Assembly: GCA_023454175.1 (NCBI GenBank) | Contig: JAEXRW010000031.1 | Span: 44,679 to 108,678, forward strand | Length of the DNA stretch: 64,000 nt | DNA from: Bacillota bacterium | Lineage (GTDB): Bacteria > Bacillota > Clostridia > Christensenellales > JAEXRW01 | Direction: 5' to 3' | Shown: positions 25,688 through 34,679 of the stretch, in pieces | How the letters are laid out: every line of letters begins with the position of its first letter | Position numbering within the stretch: position 1 is the stretch's first letter | The notes under the pieces: generated by a model | What the model saw: the letters and a program-made list of their open reading frames with translations, nothing else | Told to the model about the DNA's origin: nothing | Database searches by the model: none | Program-made: the position numbers and the translations under genes

Positions 25688-25743
25688 ACAGACTCCTCCT
25701 ATGATTTAATACTCATTTGAAAGTCATAAAATATTATAATCCA

Positions 25744-25826
25744 TGCGATTTACGGCTTGTACGTAAATCGCATACCTTAATCCAGGGGGGTATCCGAGCG
25801 TTAGCGAGGTATCTAGGGGGGAATGA
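25744..25826. repeat. Palindromic intergenic element upstream of sbcD
   Basis: TGCGATTTACG (25744-25754) and CGTAAATCGCA (25762-25772) form an exact 11-bp inverted repeat. A run TCCAGGGGGG, a CCGAGCGTTAGCGAGG core and TCTAGGGGGG follow at 25781-25826, resembling a second repeat unit. It may be a terminator region for the GNAT gene or a REP-like element. Confidence 0.5.
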
Positions 25827-25836
25827 AAAGTCCCTC

Positions 25837-26625
25837 CTAGAACCTTTCCGCCATCGTCCAAAACCCGATATCTTCGAACCCGATCCGTCTGTAGATGGCC
25901 CCCGCCTCCGGATTGTTGTAAAAGAGGCAGATGTATTTCTTGCCTTCTGCCAATAGCTCTTTGCACAGCCCGGCCACGAGCTTCGTCGCGTATCCCCTGC
26001 GCCGGTAGCCTTTGCGCGTCCCCACACCGATCACCATCGCCGCCGCGGAATATTCCGCCGAGGATGCCGCCACGGCCACCGGGATGCCGTTTTCTTTGAT
26101 GATCAGGTATCTGCCCGTTCCCTTTTCGATATCGTTTCTCGTTGAAGCGATGGTCTCCTCCCGCCGGTAGCGGGTGGTGAACTCCGGTAGTTCGCAGTAC
26201 AGGTCGGTGATAGCCTCCGCGTCCCCGGTCTGGCCTTTTTCGATGCCCGATGTATCGATATCCAGTTTTATTTCCTTTAGGCAGGACAGGTACGTATATT
26301 TGAATGCATGATCCTTCAGTTCCCCCGCCAGCTTCTGCATGAGGCTGCGCTTCCCTGAGATGGATGCGTCCGGGTATTGCGCCAGCACCTGCAGGAAAGG
26401 GGCCGTGTCGAAATCATCTTCGCGGCTGTACACGATGAGGAATGAGAAATACCTTAGGATGATGCTGCGGTATTCCCCGTCTGCGTCATCGGCCCACACG
26501 TCCATGTAGGGTGTGTCAAAGCCGTGGTTCTCGATATCCCCCAGCAGAAAAAGGTTGTACTCGGGTTCCAGCGACAGGTATTCCACTGCTTTTCCCCTGT
26601 CGTCTTGCGTCAGTTTCCGCAGCAT
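25837..26625 (-). CDS. GNAT N-acetyltransferase with N-terminal extension
   Basis: The 262-residue protein has a C-terminal GNAT domain with the acetyl-CoA site GVGTRKGYRRRGYATKLV (about residues 195-213) and FYNNPEAGAIYRRIGFEDIG. The N-terminal half (about 1-125) is a degenerate GNAT-like fold, as in two-domain acetyltransferases. It has AAGGAGGG before the ATG at 26625. It lies 28 bp downstream of the SRAP gene, so the two may be cotranscribed. Substrate unknown. Confidence 0.85.
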   Translation of the reverse strand: MLRKLTQDDRGKAVEYLSLEPEYNLFLLGDIENHGFDTPYMDVWADDADGEYRSIILRYFSFLIVYSREDDFDTAPFLQVLAQYPDASISGKRSLMQKLAGELKDHAFKYTYLSCLKEIKLDIDTSGIEKGQTGDAEAITDLYCELPEFTTRYRREETIASTRNDIEKGTGRYLIIKENGIPVAVAASSAEYSAAAMVIGVGTRKGYRRRGYATKLVAGLCKELLAEGKKYICLFYNNPEAGAIYRRIGFEDIGFWTMAERF

Positions 26626-26652
26626 GGCATTACCCTCCTTACAAACAACTGC

Positions 26653-27252
26653 CTAAACAGCTTCTATCAGCAGCTCCCGCGTCTCGTTCTCCGCTTCCAG
26701 CTCCGAAATGGAGTTGGACTTGAGCCACAGGTCTTTTCTCCCCGGCGGCACCAGCATCGGCACGCGCTCATGGATGCGCTTCATTTCGCCCTGCGCGTTG
26801 CCCGTCAGCACCACGAAACATTGGGCGGGCGTGTTTTTCACCGGGTATGTATCGTACAGCCCGGCCAGGTAAAAGAAATCCTCCCCCTTCAGCCGGATGT
26901 GGTATTTCTGCTTTGTCTTTCCTTCCCCGTACCATTCGAAAAAGCCCGTCGCGGGGATCAGGCACCGTCTCGCCGGGATGCTGCGGGAAAAGGTGGGCTT
27001 TTCGCACACGGTCTCGATACGGGCGTTGATGATGCTCCCCGTGCTGTTTCGCATCGGATATCCCCAGCGCAGCAGCGTGGCGTACTCCCCCTTCGGCGTG
27101 GTGCACAGCGCCGCCGCCATGTCGGTGGGGCGGATGTCTCCGGCCTTCACCAGGGAGAGGGCGTCTGTCCCCAGGTTGGCGCCGATCTCCTGCAGGATGC
27201 GCCGCATCTCGTAAATCTCTTCGATGCTGGTAAATGAGAACCGTCCGCACAT
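26653..27252 (-). CDS. SOS-response-associated peptidase (SRAP/HMCES-like, YedK)
   Basis: The 199-residue protein begins MCGRF; removal of Met exposes Cys2, which covalently traps abasic sites in single-stranded DNA. Other catalytic residues of the family are visible in INARIETV (Asn), PATGFFEWY (Glu) and IHERVPMLV (His). The second ATG at 27252 is preferred: GGGGG lies eight bases before it, and the Cys must be residue 2. It would protect single-stranded DNA at stalled forks. No LexA-like box is seen upstream, unlike the small membrane protein gene at 14 kb. Confidence 0.92.
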   Translation of the reverse strand: MCGRFSFTSIEEIYEMRRILQEIGANLGTDALSLVKAGDIRPTDMAAALCTTPKGEYATLLRWGYPMRNSTGSIINARIETVCEKPTFSRSIPARRCLIPATGFFEWYGEGKTKQKYHIRLKGEDFFYLAGLYDTYPVKNTPAQCFVVLTGNAQGEMKRIHERVPMLVPPGRKDLWLKSNSISELEAENETRELLIEAV

Positions 27253-27339
27253 GCCCATATCCCCCTTCCGCTTGGAATGGCAATATTATACCATACTGAC
27301 CCCCGCCCCGCCTCTATGCATTCTGGGAAAATGACCTGT

Positions 27340-27397
27340 ATCCAACGGCGATTGGTTATGGACGTATCGCAGAAATGATGATTTACATGGTTTGAAT
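27340..27397 (+). repeat. Possible degenerate copy of the two-hairpin repeat
   Basis: GGACGTATCGCAGAAATGATG followed by TTTACATGGTTTG parallels GTACGTCAGAAATGACACCTTGCATGCAGGTTTG in order and spacing, but neither hairpin is complete. It lies in the 242-bp gap between divergent SRAP and CotH genes. Confidence 0.35.
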
Positions 27398-27401
27398 CTA
27401 T

Positions 27402-27429
27402 TTGGTTATCCCGGCATTTGTTATATAAT
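27402..27429 (+). promoter_or_regulatory. Promoter of the CotH-domain gene
   Basis: The -35 TTGGTT (27402-27407) and -10 TATAAT (27424-27429) are 16 bases apart, 65 bases before the ATG. Confidence 0.6.
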
Positions 27430-27494
27430 GGGGAGACAGATAGATTTCTGACGGGTGCAGGGTTGGCTGCACGCTATGGATTGGATGGTAATGG

Positions 27495-30470
27495 ATGAAA
27501 AAGCGGATAACATGGATCGCCTCGGTGGTGGCGTTTCTTGCCCTGATTGCCCTTTTGGTGGTTTTTAATGACTCGGTGGGTCGCCTGTTTGCAGGCGTGC
27601 CTGCAGGCGCGGGTGTGCGACCTTCCGCAAGCGGGAGTGAAGCAGCGGCGCCCCGGGTCAGCAACAGCCCTCCGCCCTCCGGCAGTATCTATATCAATGA
27701 GGTGGTCGCCAGCAACCGGGCATCCCTCGTGGACAAGCAATACGGTTCTCCCGATTGGATCGAGCTCTATAACCCCACAGGCACTGCCGTCGGCCTGGAA
27801 AATTACGCTTTGTCCGATAATGAGAAAAAGCCCGCCCGGTTCCTCCTTCCGAAGGTGTCGATACCCGCGGGCGGTTACCTGCTCGTATACGCGGCTTCAA
27901 AGGACGAGGGTGCGGTATCCGCCGTCCCCGTTACGGGCTTCGGCCTGGCCTCCGGGGGTTCGGTGCTGATCCTGACCTCCGCCAGCGGCAAAACGCTCCA
28001 GAAGCTGGATATCCCCGCCCTGGATACCGATGTTTCCTATACGTATGACGGTAGGGGAAATTACCGGCGCAACGGCCGTCCCACCCCCGGCGCCGCGAAT
28101 TCGGAATATTATATCAGTGACAAGCCCATGGCAGCCATGCCGTCTTCCGCTCCGCTCATGATCACCGAGATCCTCCCCCAAAACGGCCGCTCCATACCCG
28201 ATAGCCGGGGGGAACGGTATCCCTGGGTGGAGGTCACCAACCTTTCTTCGCAGCCCGTGCAGCTTTCGGATTACCGCCTGTCAGACGATAAGGACAAGTA
28301 TGACAAATGGGCCTTCCCGAAACTGACGCTTGGACCCGGGGAATCAAAAGTGATATTCTGCTCCGGCACAGGCACGGGAGATGCCGCGCAGCCGGCGGGC
28401 AATTCGGAGTCGCTCTATACCGGTTTCAAAATGGGATCCGCCGACTCCCTGCTGTGCCTCACAAACGTGGTGGAGATGCAGCAGCAGGCTGTGACGCTTC
28501 CCGAAGGGATGCCCGAAGATGTCTCCTGTGGCCTGCAGGAAGGCAAATGGCTGTTCTTTTCGCAGCCCACCCCCGGTGCGGTGAACGCAGGCAAGGGGTA
28601 CGATTCCCCTTCCGCCGTGAAGAAGCTGGACCCGGCCGGGCTGTGGATCAGCGAAGTGAGCGCGGTACAGCCCCGCGGTTCGGCGGATACCGACTGGATC
28701 GAGATCGCCAACGGCGGGTCGAAAAACATAAGTCTCAAAGGTTATTATCTCAGTGACGGCAGGGATGATTTCAGGAAGTACCCGCTAGGCGACGTCACCG
28801 TCCCCGCCGGCGGCTATAAGGTGATCCGCTTTTCCGCCTCCACGGCGGAGCAAAAGGAGGGTGTGGTTCCCTTCGGCCTTTCCGAAGCAGGTGATACGGT
28901 GATCCTCTCCTCCCCGGAGGGGTTCCCCATCGATATTTTTGATACGGGCGTCCTGCGCACAGGGTACACCAGCGGCCGCGTTAAAGGCGATGCCTCGGGG
29001 GAGCGGGTGCTCTTCAGCACGGCCACCCCCGGTACGGCGAATGGCGCTCCCGCGGGCAAGGCCTTCACCGCCCGGCCCGAGTTTTCAGTCGAGGGCGGGT
29101 TCCAGTCCAAGCCCGTCCAGCTGGCTATTTCGTGCGCCACGCCCGGCGCGCAGATCTACTACACCCTGGACGGCAGCGCGCCCACGCAGAACAGCAAGCC
29201 GTATTCGGCGCCTTTTCCCATTTCCGCAAATACGCCCGTCCGCGCCATAGCATACAGCGCCGGTTCACCCCCCAGCGATGTGCAGACGGCCACGTATCTT
29301 TTCGGCAAGAAGAAGGCCATGCCCGTCCTGTGCCTCACCATGACCGACTCGGATTTCAATGCCATGTACCGCAATTCCATCCGCAGGAAGACCGTCGAGC
29401 GCCCTGGGTTCGTGGAGTATTACGATACCGACGGCTCGCTGGGCGTGGAGTTCCCCTCCGCCGTGCGCGTGCAGGGCTGGTCGTCCCGCGCATACGCCCA
29501 GAAGGCGCTCTCGTTCAAGCTTTCCGGCGGCTTTGGCATATCCGAAATCAATTACCCGTTCTTCGATGGCTATCCCGTCACCACCTTCCACGGTATCGCC
29601 GTGCGTGCGGGAGGCCAGGACATGTGGCGCGCCAACATCCGCGACCCCTTCCTTTCCGATGTCGCGCTGCAGGCCGGGCAGGATGCCGTGGCCAACCGCT
29701 GGGCGGTGCTCTATGTGAACGGGAAGTATTGGGGCTTGTACAACCTGCGCGAGGACCTCAGCAGCAAGTCGCTCGCCGAAAAATACGGTGTGGACCCCGA
29801 TACCGTCAATTACCTGCGGCGGGACGAGGTGGTCGCGGGATCGGGCAAGGAATACGAACGCATCTGCAAATTTGCACGCACCCAGGATATGGCGGATGAC
29901 GCGGTCTATCAGCAGTTCTGCCAGTGGGTGGATGCGCAGGCCTGGGCGGACTATCTCGTGATGCAGTTCTATTTCCGAAATGGCGACATGTTCAACCAGA
30001 AGGTCTGGTTCACCAATGATTACAAGGTCAAGGTGCGGCCCATCTACTTTGACCTGGACCATTCCCTCATGCCCGAAGGCGTGTCGTCCAAGTTCCTGAC
30101 CATCTATTTCAGTTTCAAGGGCTACTATACCCCCCACGGCTCCCATGTAGGCATGGAGATCACGGCGGGGCTGTGGAAAAACAAGTCCTTCCGGGACCTT
30201 TTCAAAAAGCGCTACGCCCTGCTCGTCAATACCGTTTTTGACCCGAAAAAGCTCCTGCCGCTGTATGACGGTCTGGTGAAGGAGATGGACCAAGAGATGC
30301 ATGCCGAGGTGGAGCGCTGGCCCTGGCCCCGGTCTTATGATGCCTGGAAAAAGGACGTCGCCGAGCTGCGCCAGGCGCTCAGGGACCGCCCCAAATACGC
30401 CAAGCGCAACCTGCAGTCGTATTTCCATCTCTCCGATGCAGAAATGAAGGAACTCTTCCCTGACGGCTGA
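27495..30470 (+). CDS. Secreted or anchored lamin-tail/CotH-domain protein
   Basis: The 991-residue protein has an N-terminal signal or membrane segment (about residues 5-25) and three lamin-tail domains (about 55-180, 215-330, 385-500; markers SIYINEVVASN, LMITEILPQN, LWISEVSA). A chitobiase/hexosaminidase C-terminal-type repeat follows (about 535-605, YYTLDGSAPT), then a CotH kinase-like domain (about 615-960) with VRVQGWSSRAYAQKALSFK, LYNLRED and PIYFDLDHSL. CotH proteins are atypical kinases first known from spore coats; multi-domain secreted forms occur beyond spores. It is monocistronic with its own promoter and terminator. Localisation to the cell surface is inferred from the signal segment. 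Confidence 0.88.
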   Translation: MKKRITWIASVVAFLALIALLVVFNDSVGRLFAGVPAGAGVRPSASGSEAAAPRVSNSPPPSGSIYINEVVASNRASLVDKQYGSPDWIELYNPTGTAVGLENYALSDNEKKPARFLLPKVSIPAGGYLLVYAASKDEGAVSAVPVTGFGLASGGSVLILTSASGKTLQKLDIPALDTDVSYTYDGRGNYRRNGRPTPGAANSEYYISDKPMAAMPSSAPLMITEILPQNGRSIPDSRGERYPWVEVTNLSSQPVQLSDYRLSDDKDKYDKWAFPKLTLGPGESKVIFCSGTGTGDAAQPAGNSESLYTGFKMGSADSLLCLTNVVEMQQQAVTLPEGMPEDVSCGLQEGKWLFFSQPTPGAVNAGKGYDSPSAVKKLDPAGLWISEVSAVQPRGSADTDWIEIANGGSKNISLKGYYLSDGRDDFRKYPLGDVTVPAGGYKVIRFSASTAEQKEGVVPFGLSEAGDTVILSSPEGFPIDIFDTGVLRTGYTSGRVKGDASGERVLFSTATPGTANGAPAGKAFTARPEFSVEGGFQSKPVQLAISCATPGAQIYYTLDGSAPTQNSKPYSAPFPISANTPVRAIAYSAGSPPSDVQTATYLFGKKKAMPVLCLTMTDSDFNAMYRNSIRRKTVERPGFVEYYDTDGSLGVEFPSAVRVQGWSSRAYAQKALSFKLSGGFGISEINYPFFDGYPVTTFHGIAVRAGGQDMWRANIRDPFLSDVALQAGQDAVANRWAVLYVNGKYWGLYNLREDLSSKSLAEKYGVDPDTVNYLRRDEVVAGSGKEYERICKFARTQDMADDAVYQQFCQWVDAQAWADYLVMQFYFRNGDMFNQKVWFTNDYKVKVRPIYFDLDHSLMPEGVSSKFLTIYFSFKGYYTPHGSHVGMEITAGLWKNKSFRDLFKKRYALLVNTVFDPKKLLPLYDGLVKEMDQEMHAEVERWPWPRSYDAWKKDVAELRQALRDRPKYAKRNLQSYFHLSDAEMKELFPDG

Positions 30471-30536
30471 GCCTGTGCTGGGAAAGGTTTAACGGATAGA
30501 TGTAAGGTGTAATCCATTCGATCATGGACATAATGC

Positions 30537-30566
30537 GCCGGGATCACTTCGGGTCCCGGCATCTTT
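30537..30566 (+). terminator. Intrinsic terminator of the CotH-domain gene
   Basis: GCCGGGA and TCCCGGC flank a short loop and are followed by ATCTTTTATG, 67 bases after the stop codon. Confidence 0.8.
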
Positions 30567-30621
30567 TATGTTTTTGGACCATCCCGCAAATACTATGGGA
30601 AAAACGGAACGGACGGTCCAG

Positions 30622-31536
30622 ATGGATTTCTTTTCTCAGGCATGGGCGAGCATCCTTGCCGCGTGGAACAAAATAGCCGGCAACGCGGGCGGTATCCTCA
30701 CCACCATCGTCAAGATCATCCTGATCATCGCCGCTGCCAGGCTGGTCATCGCCATCGGCAATGCCGTCAGCCGCCGCATCATCGCGCAACGCCGGAAAAG
30801 GCGGCCCGAAGCCCACTCCACCCGCAAGTCCGAGACGCTCATCACGGTATTGAAAAGCCTCATACGCTATACGGTCTACTTCTTTGCCATAGCCACCATT
30901 CTGGGTGAGCTGGGCCTTGGCATCACCGCCGGGTCCCTGCTGGCTACCGCGGGCATCGGCGGCCTCGCGCTGGGTCTGGGCGCGCAGGGGCTCATCAAGG
31001 ATGTCGTCTCGGGGTTCTTCCTCCTCTTCGAAGACCAGTTCGCAGTGGGCGAATATGTGAAGATCGCGGATGCCGAAGGCACCGTGGAGGCCGTGACCAT
31101 CCGCATCACCAAACTGCGCACCTTCACCGGGGAGCTTGTCACCATCCCCAATGGCATCATTGACGTCGTGTCAAATTATACCCGCGGCCACATGGTCGCG
31201 CTGGTGGATATCGTGGTCGCGCGCAACACAGATGTACAGCAGGCCAGGGAGCTCATGCTGGAAAAGGCCCGGGAATACGCCGCATCCAATGAGCACGTAG
31301 TCGAGGATCCCGTCCTCTTCGGCGTCCAGGAGGTCACGCGCCAGGGTATCCGCCTCAGGGTGATCCTGAAGGTCAAAGCCCTCATGCACTGGAAGACGGA
31401 GCGGGACCTGCGCAATATCGTCTATGAGGCCTATTCGCAAGCCGGTATCGCCGTCCCCACGGCGAATCTGCTGTATCTGGAAAAAGACGGTCCGTTTAAA
31501 ACCGGCCCCGATAGGCAAACTATTGCGGATGAATGA
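30622..31536 (+). CDS. Small-conductance mechanosensitive channel (MscS family)
   Basis: The protein of about 304 residues has three membrane helices: about residues 20-40, 70-92, and the pore helix about 95-125 with GSLLATAGIGGLALGLGAQGLIKD. The conserved MscS beta domain follows (GEYVKIADAEGTVEAVTIRITKLRTFTGELVTIPNG). It opens under membrane tension to release solutes. ATG 30622 is preferred; ATGs at 30568 and 30595 are in frame, but the first lies at the upstream terminator's T-run. The peroxiredoxin gene begins 23 bp later, probably cotranscribed. Confidence 0.9.
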   Translation: MDFFSQAWASILAAWNKIAGNAGGILTTIVKIILIIAAARLVIAIGNAVSRRIIAQRRKRRPEAHSTRKSETLITVLKSLIRYTVYFFAIATILGELGLGITAGSLLATAGIGGLALGLGAQGLIKDVVSGFFLLFEDQFAVGEYVKIADAEGTVEAVTIRITKLRTFTGELVTIPNGIIDVVSNYTRGHMVALVDIVVARNTDVQQARELMLEKAREYAASNEHVVEDPVLFGVQEVTRQGIRLRVILKVKALMHWKTERDLRNIVYEAYSQAGIAVPTANLLYLEKDGPFKTGPDRQTIADE

Positions 31537-31559
31537 AATGAATAATGGGAGGACTGCCC

Positions 31560-32021
31560 ATGGTACCGATAGCTGTTGGGGCTGATGCTCCGTCTTTCAA
31601 CGTCCCGGACCAAAATGAAAAGCCGGTCATTCTTTCCGCCCTCAGGGGCAAAAAGGTGTTGTTGTCCTGGCACCCCCTGGCCTGGACGCCTGTCTGCACC
31701 GACCAGATGCGTGCCCTGGAGAATAACCTGGAGCAGTTCGAGAGGCTGAATACCGTCCCCCTGGGCTTCAGTGTGGACCCCGCGCCCTGCAAGCAGGTCT
31801 GGGCCCTGGCCATCCGGGTGGAGCATGTCAGCCTCCCGTCCGATTTCTGGCCCCATGGCGGCGTCGCCCGCACCTATGGTATATTCAATGAAACGGACGG
31901 CGTTTCCGAACGGGTGAATATCATCATCGATGAAAACGGCAGGGTCAAATGGGTGAAGGTCTACCCGCCTGCCCAATTGCCCGATATCAGTGAGGTCTTG
32001 CAGGCGCTCTCCGGGTTATAG
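31560..32021 (+). CDS. Peroxiredoxin (AhpC/TSA family)
   Basis: The 153-residue thioredoxin-fold peroxidase has the peroxidatic motif PLAWTPVC (Pro39, Thr43, Cys46) and a supporting Arg in SERVNIIID. A second cysteine, in APCKQVW near residue 84, could resolve the sulfenic acid. It reduces hydrogen peroxide or organic hydroperoxides in the cytoplasm. The ATG at 31560 has GGGAGG seven bases upstream; an earlier ATG would place the Shine-Dalgarno site inside the gene. The unusual HPLAWTP wording differs from typical FYP...TP forms. Confidence 0.88.
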   Translation: MVPIAVGADAPSFNVPDQNEKPVILSALRGKKVLLSWHPLAWTPVCTDQMRALENNLEQFERLNTVPLGFSVDPAPCKQVWALAIRVEHVSLPSDFWPHGGVARTYGIFNETDGVSERVNIIIDENGRVKWVKVYPPAQLPDISEVLQALSGL

Positions 32022-32079
32022 GGCAGGCTCAAAGTTTCTTCTCCCCTTGCCCTTCGCAAGCACATCATTGCTTTATGAT

Positions 32080-32841
32080 TTAATTCCTTGCCATCCGCCT
32101 GTAAGCCCGCATTGCAAAGAAATAAGCAACCAGCATAATACCCAAACACCATGCAAGTGCGACCCAGATATCATTACCCACGTGCTGGGCAGACAGCAGC
32201 GCGCGGATGGATTCCACGATCGAGGTCACCGGCTGGTTCTCGGCGAAGGCACGCACGACCGGCGGCATCGTTTCGGTCGGGGCAAAAGCGGAGCTGATAA
32301 AGGGCAGGAAGATTAGCGGGTATGAGAACGCGGTTGCGCCTTCCATGGACTTTGCCGTGAGACCCGGCAGGACCGCGACCCATGTCAGCGCGAGGGTAAA
32401 TAGTACGAGTATCCCGGTAACGGCAAGCCATGGGAGTATTCCCGCGCTTGAACGGAAGCCTATGATAAGGGCTATCAGGATGATCACAACGACCGTGATC
32501 GCATTGGAAACCAGCGAGGTTAGCACATGCCCCCACAAAATTGACGAGCGTTTGATGGGCATGGAGCTGAACCGTGCGAAAAGCCCTCCCTGTATATCCA
32601 TAAACAACCGTAAAGCGGTGTAGGCTATGCCGCTGGCGATGGCCATCAGCAGTATGCCCGGCAGCAGGTAATTCACATAATTCAAGTTATCATCCATACT
32701 CTTTTTTATCGCGCCGCCGAACACGTAGACGAACAGCAACATCATGATGATCGGGACGATCGCAACCGTAATGATTGTATCCGGGCTGCGCAGGATGTGG
32801 CGCATGGAGCGTCCAAATAGTACGCCAGTTTTGCTTTTCAT
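32080..32841 (-). CDS. ABC-2 type exporter permease (DrrB-like)
   Basis: The 253-residue membrane protein has about six helices and the ABC-2 signature region (GGLFARFSSMPIKRSSILWGH). It is the permease of a drug or lipid exporter; the ATPase gene ends one base before its ribosome-binding region, at 32843. It converges on the peroxiredoxin gene across 58 bp. Last gene of the padR-DUF1048-DUF1048-ATPase-permease operon. The substrate is unknown, but PadR control suggests efflux of a toxic small molecule. Confidence 0.9.
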   Translation of the reverse strand: MKSKTGVLFGRSMRHILRSPDTIITVAIVPIIMMLLFVYVFGGAIKKSMDDNLNYVNYLLPGILLMAIASGIAYTALRLFMDIQGGLFARFSSMPIKRSSILWGHVLTSLVSNAITVVVIILIALIIGFRSSAGILPWLAVTGILVLFTLALTWVAVLPGLTAKSMEGATAFSYPLIFLPFISSAFAPTETMPPVVRAFAENQPVTSIVESIRALLSAQHVGNDIWVALAWCLGIMLVAYFFAMRAYRRMARN

Positions 32842-32842
32842 T

Positions 32843-33601
32843 TTAATCGCTCTCCTTTTTGCCGATGATAGAAAGGAATATTTCCTCCAGCGACGGCTGC
32901 TTTTCGATGTATTCGACTTTTGCAGGCGGGAAAAGCTTTTTCAGTTCTGCAAGCGTCCCGTTTGCGATGATTTTACCATCGTGCAAAATAGCGATATTGT
33001 CCGCCAGTTGTTCCGCTTCCTCCAAATGCTGCGTAGTCAGCAATATAGTCACACCGCTTCCGGCAAGTTCCTTGATGGTTTTCCAGACTTCGAGCCGCCC
33101 CTCCGGATCGAGCCCGGTCGTCGGCTCGTCAAGGAATATGACGGCGGGCGTTCCCACAAGGCTCATTGCTATATCAAGCCTGCGTGTCATGCCGCCGGAA
33201 TACGTTCCGACCCGTCGGTTGGCCGCGTCGCGGAGTCCAAAGCGTTCAAGCAGGTTGTCGGCAGTCTGCGCTGGGTTTGAAACGTTCCGGAGTTTGGCGA
33301 TCAGTATTAGGTTTTCCCGTCCGGTGAGGATACCGTCCACGGCGGCGAACTGCCCCGTCAGGCTGATGGACTGCCGCACATTGCCGGGTTTTAACGCGAC
33401 GTCAAATCCGTTTACAGCGGCGGTCCCGCCATCCTGCTTCATGAGCGTGGCGAGTATTTTGATGATCGTCGTCTTGCCCGCGCCGTTGGAGCCGAGCAGG
33501 GCGAAAATGCTGCCCTTTCCCACCTCAAAATCCACGCCCTTCAGGACATGAAGTCTTTTATAGGACTTTTGCAGTCCTTTCACTTGGATTGCTTTTTCCA
33601 T
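32843..33601 (-). CDS. ABC exporter ATP-binding protein (DrrA-like)
   Basis: The 252-residue ATPase has Walker A LLGSNGAGKTT, signature TYSGGMTRRLDIAMSL, Walker B AVIFLDEPTTGLDP and the H-loop TTQHLEEAEQLA. It resembles the daunorubicin-exporter type ATPases, including the usual C-terminal extension. It pairs with the permease gene directly downstream and follows two DUF1048 genes. Codon use is slightly more AT-rich than that of adjacent housekeeping genes, consistent with an acquired resistance cassette. Confidence 0.93.
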   Translation of the reverse strand: MEKAIQVKGLQKSYKRLHVLKGVDFEVGKGSIFALLGSNGAGKTTIIKILATLMKQDGGTAAVNGFDVALKPGNVRQSISLTGQFAAVDGILTGRENLILIAKLRNVSNPAQTADNLLERFGLRDAANRRVGTYSGGMTRRLDIAMSLVGTPAVIFLDEPTTGLDPEGRLEVWKTIKELAGSGVTILLTTQHLEEAEQLADNIAILHDGKIIANGTLAELKKLFPPAKVEYIEKQPSLEEIFLSIIGKKESD

Positions 33602-33615
33602 CCCCGGTATCCCCT

Positions 33616-33966
33616 TTACTTCGTTTTATCCACAGCATTTTTTATGGCCTTGCTGACTTCGTGGTTAATGGATTCTTGATAGATATCGGCGTAAGTTTTT
33701 GAATCTTTGATCAAATCGTCGCAGAAAGCCGCTACATCACTGCCCGTCACTTCGAGCACACCTTTGCCCGAAGCCGCACCCTCTTCAAAAAGGTCGACGA
33801 TCCCCGAGAGCAGGCCTATTCCGTCGGTTAACTCAACAGGGCCAACTTTAAAGAGATATTTTTGGATCTCTTTATAAACAAACTGATAGTCTTGCGGAAG
33901 CGCTTTGACACGTGCCACGTGCGCCCGCCACTCTTTTTTGCCTTTGATGATATCTTGGATACTCAT
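33616..33966 (-). CDS. DUF1048 family protein
   Basis: The 116-residue helical protein (IIKGKKEWRAHVARVKALPQDYQFVYKEIQKYLF) matches DUF1048, a family commonly encoded between PadR regulators and drug-type ABC exporters. Function unknown; probably a cytoplasmic accessory to sensing or transport. AGGAGGG precedes the ATG. It is a paralogue of the following upstream gene, nine bases away. Confidence 0.82.
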   Translation of the reverse strand: MSIQDIIKGKKEWRAHVARVKALPQDYQFVYKEIQKYLFKVGPVELTDGIGLLSGIVDLFEEGAASGKGVLEVTGSDVAAFCDDLIKDSKTYADIYQESINHEVSKAIKNAVDKTK

Positions 33967-33975
33967 TTTGCCCTC

Positions 33976-34323
33976 CTATTTGCCCAGTTTTTTGGCGACA
34001 TTATTGTTGAGCTGCTCGCGCCACTTGTCTCGGAAGGACTTTGCCCCTTCTTCCCCAGCCAGCGCTGAACAGAAGCCCTTGATATCGTCACCCAAAACTT
34101 CCTGGACGCTTTGACCTTCCGCCGCCGTTTCTTCGAGCAGGCCTAGCACACCGTCAAGGATCGGCATGAGGTTGCGGCCGGTGAAATCTGAGTGCGTCCA
34201 AAGATTGGCATTGATTTTTTCCCATGCCGCCTGATAATCAGCCGGCAGCTTTTTGGCGCGTGATGCAAAAGCTTTGTATTCTTTTGTCATGTCGCTGCCG
34301 GTGACCTTTTCCCAGAAGTTCAT
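33976..34323 (-). CDS. DUF1048 family protein (second copy)
   Basis: The 115-residue helical protein (DMTKEYKAFASRAKKLPADYQAAWEKINANLW) is a diverged duplicate of the neighbouring DUF1048 gene: shared LPxDYQ, GLLEE and a GxDxxxFC segment. Its ATG shares one base with the PadR stop codon (overlap TAATG), so translation is coupled. AAGGAG lies 11 bases upstream. The PadR-DUF1048 pairing is well known by neighbourhood but not by biochemistry. Confidence 0.82.
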   Translation of the reverse strand: MNFWEKVTGSDMTKEYKAFASRAKKLPADYQAAWEKINANLWTHSDFTGRNLMPILDGVLGLLEETAAEGQSVQEVLGDDIKGFCSALAGEEGAKSFRDKWREQLNNNVAKKLGK

Positions 34324-34655
34324 TATCTCTTCTCCTTCAATTCGTTGATTCTCGACGCGACGAATTCCCACTTTTCCCAGAACTTGCGCAGTTCCTCACG
34401 CCCCGCGTCATTGAGCGTGAAAAACTTTCGCGGCGGCCCCATATCAGATGGCTTTTTTTCGATGTCCACGAGTTTATTTTTTTCCAGCCGCACCAGGATG
34501 GTATAAACAGTCCCATCCACTACATCCGAGAACCCCAGTGCGTTTAACCGCCGCGTGATTTCGTAACCGTAGATTTTCTCGTGGCTGATGATTTCCAGGA
34601 CACAGCCCTCGAGTACGCCCTTCAGCATTTCTGTCAGGTTTTCCAGAACGATCAC
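34323..34655 (-). CDS. PadR-family transcriptional regulator
   Basis: The 110-residue winged-helix repressor has the PadR pattern: MLKGVLEGCVLEIISHEKIYGYEITRRLN, GTVYTILVRLEKNKLVDIE and GPPRKFFTLNDAGREELRKF. The first codon is uncertain: a GTG at 34655 lies too close to AAGGGG; a codon eight bases beyond that site would start at CTG, giving the usual MENLTEMLKG-like beginning. It probably represses its own operon by binding the inverted repeat over the promoter at 34680-34733. A small hydrophobic drug is the usual type of inducer. Confidence 0.9.
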   Translation of the reverse strand: MIVLENLTEMLKGVLEGCVLEIISHEKIYGYEITRRLNALGFSDVVDGTVYTILVRLEKNKLVDIEKKPSDMGPPRKFFTLNDAGREELRKFWEKWEFVASRINELKEKR

Positions 34656-34679
34656 CCCTTGCTATTCTGTATGACTTGT

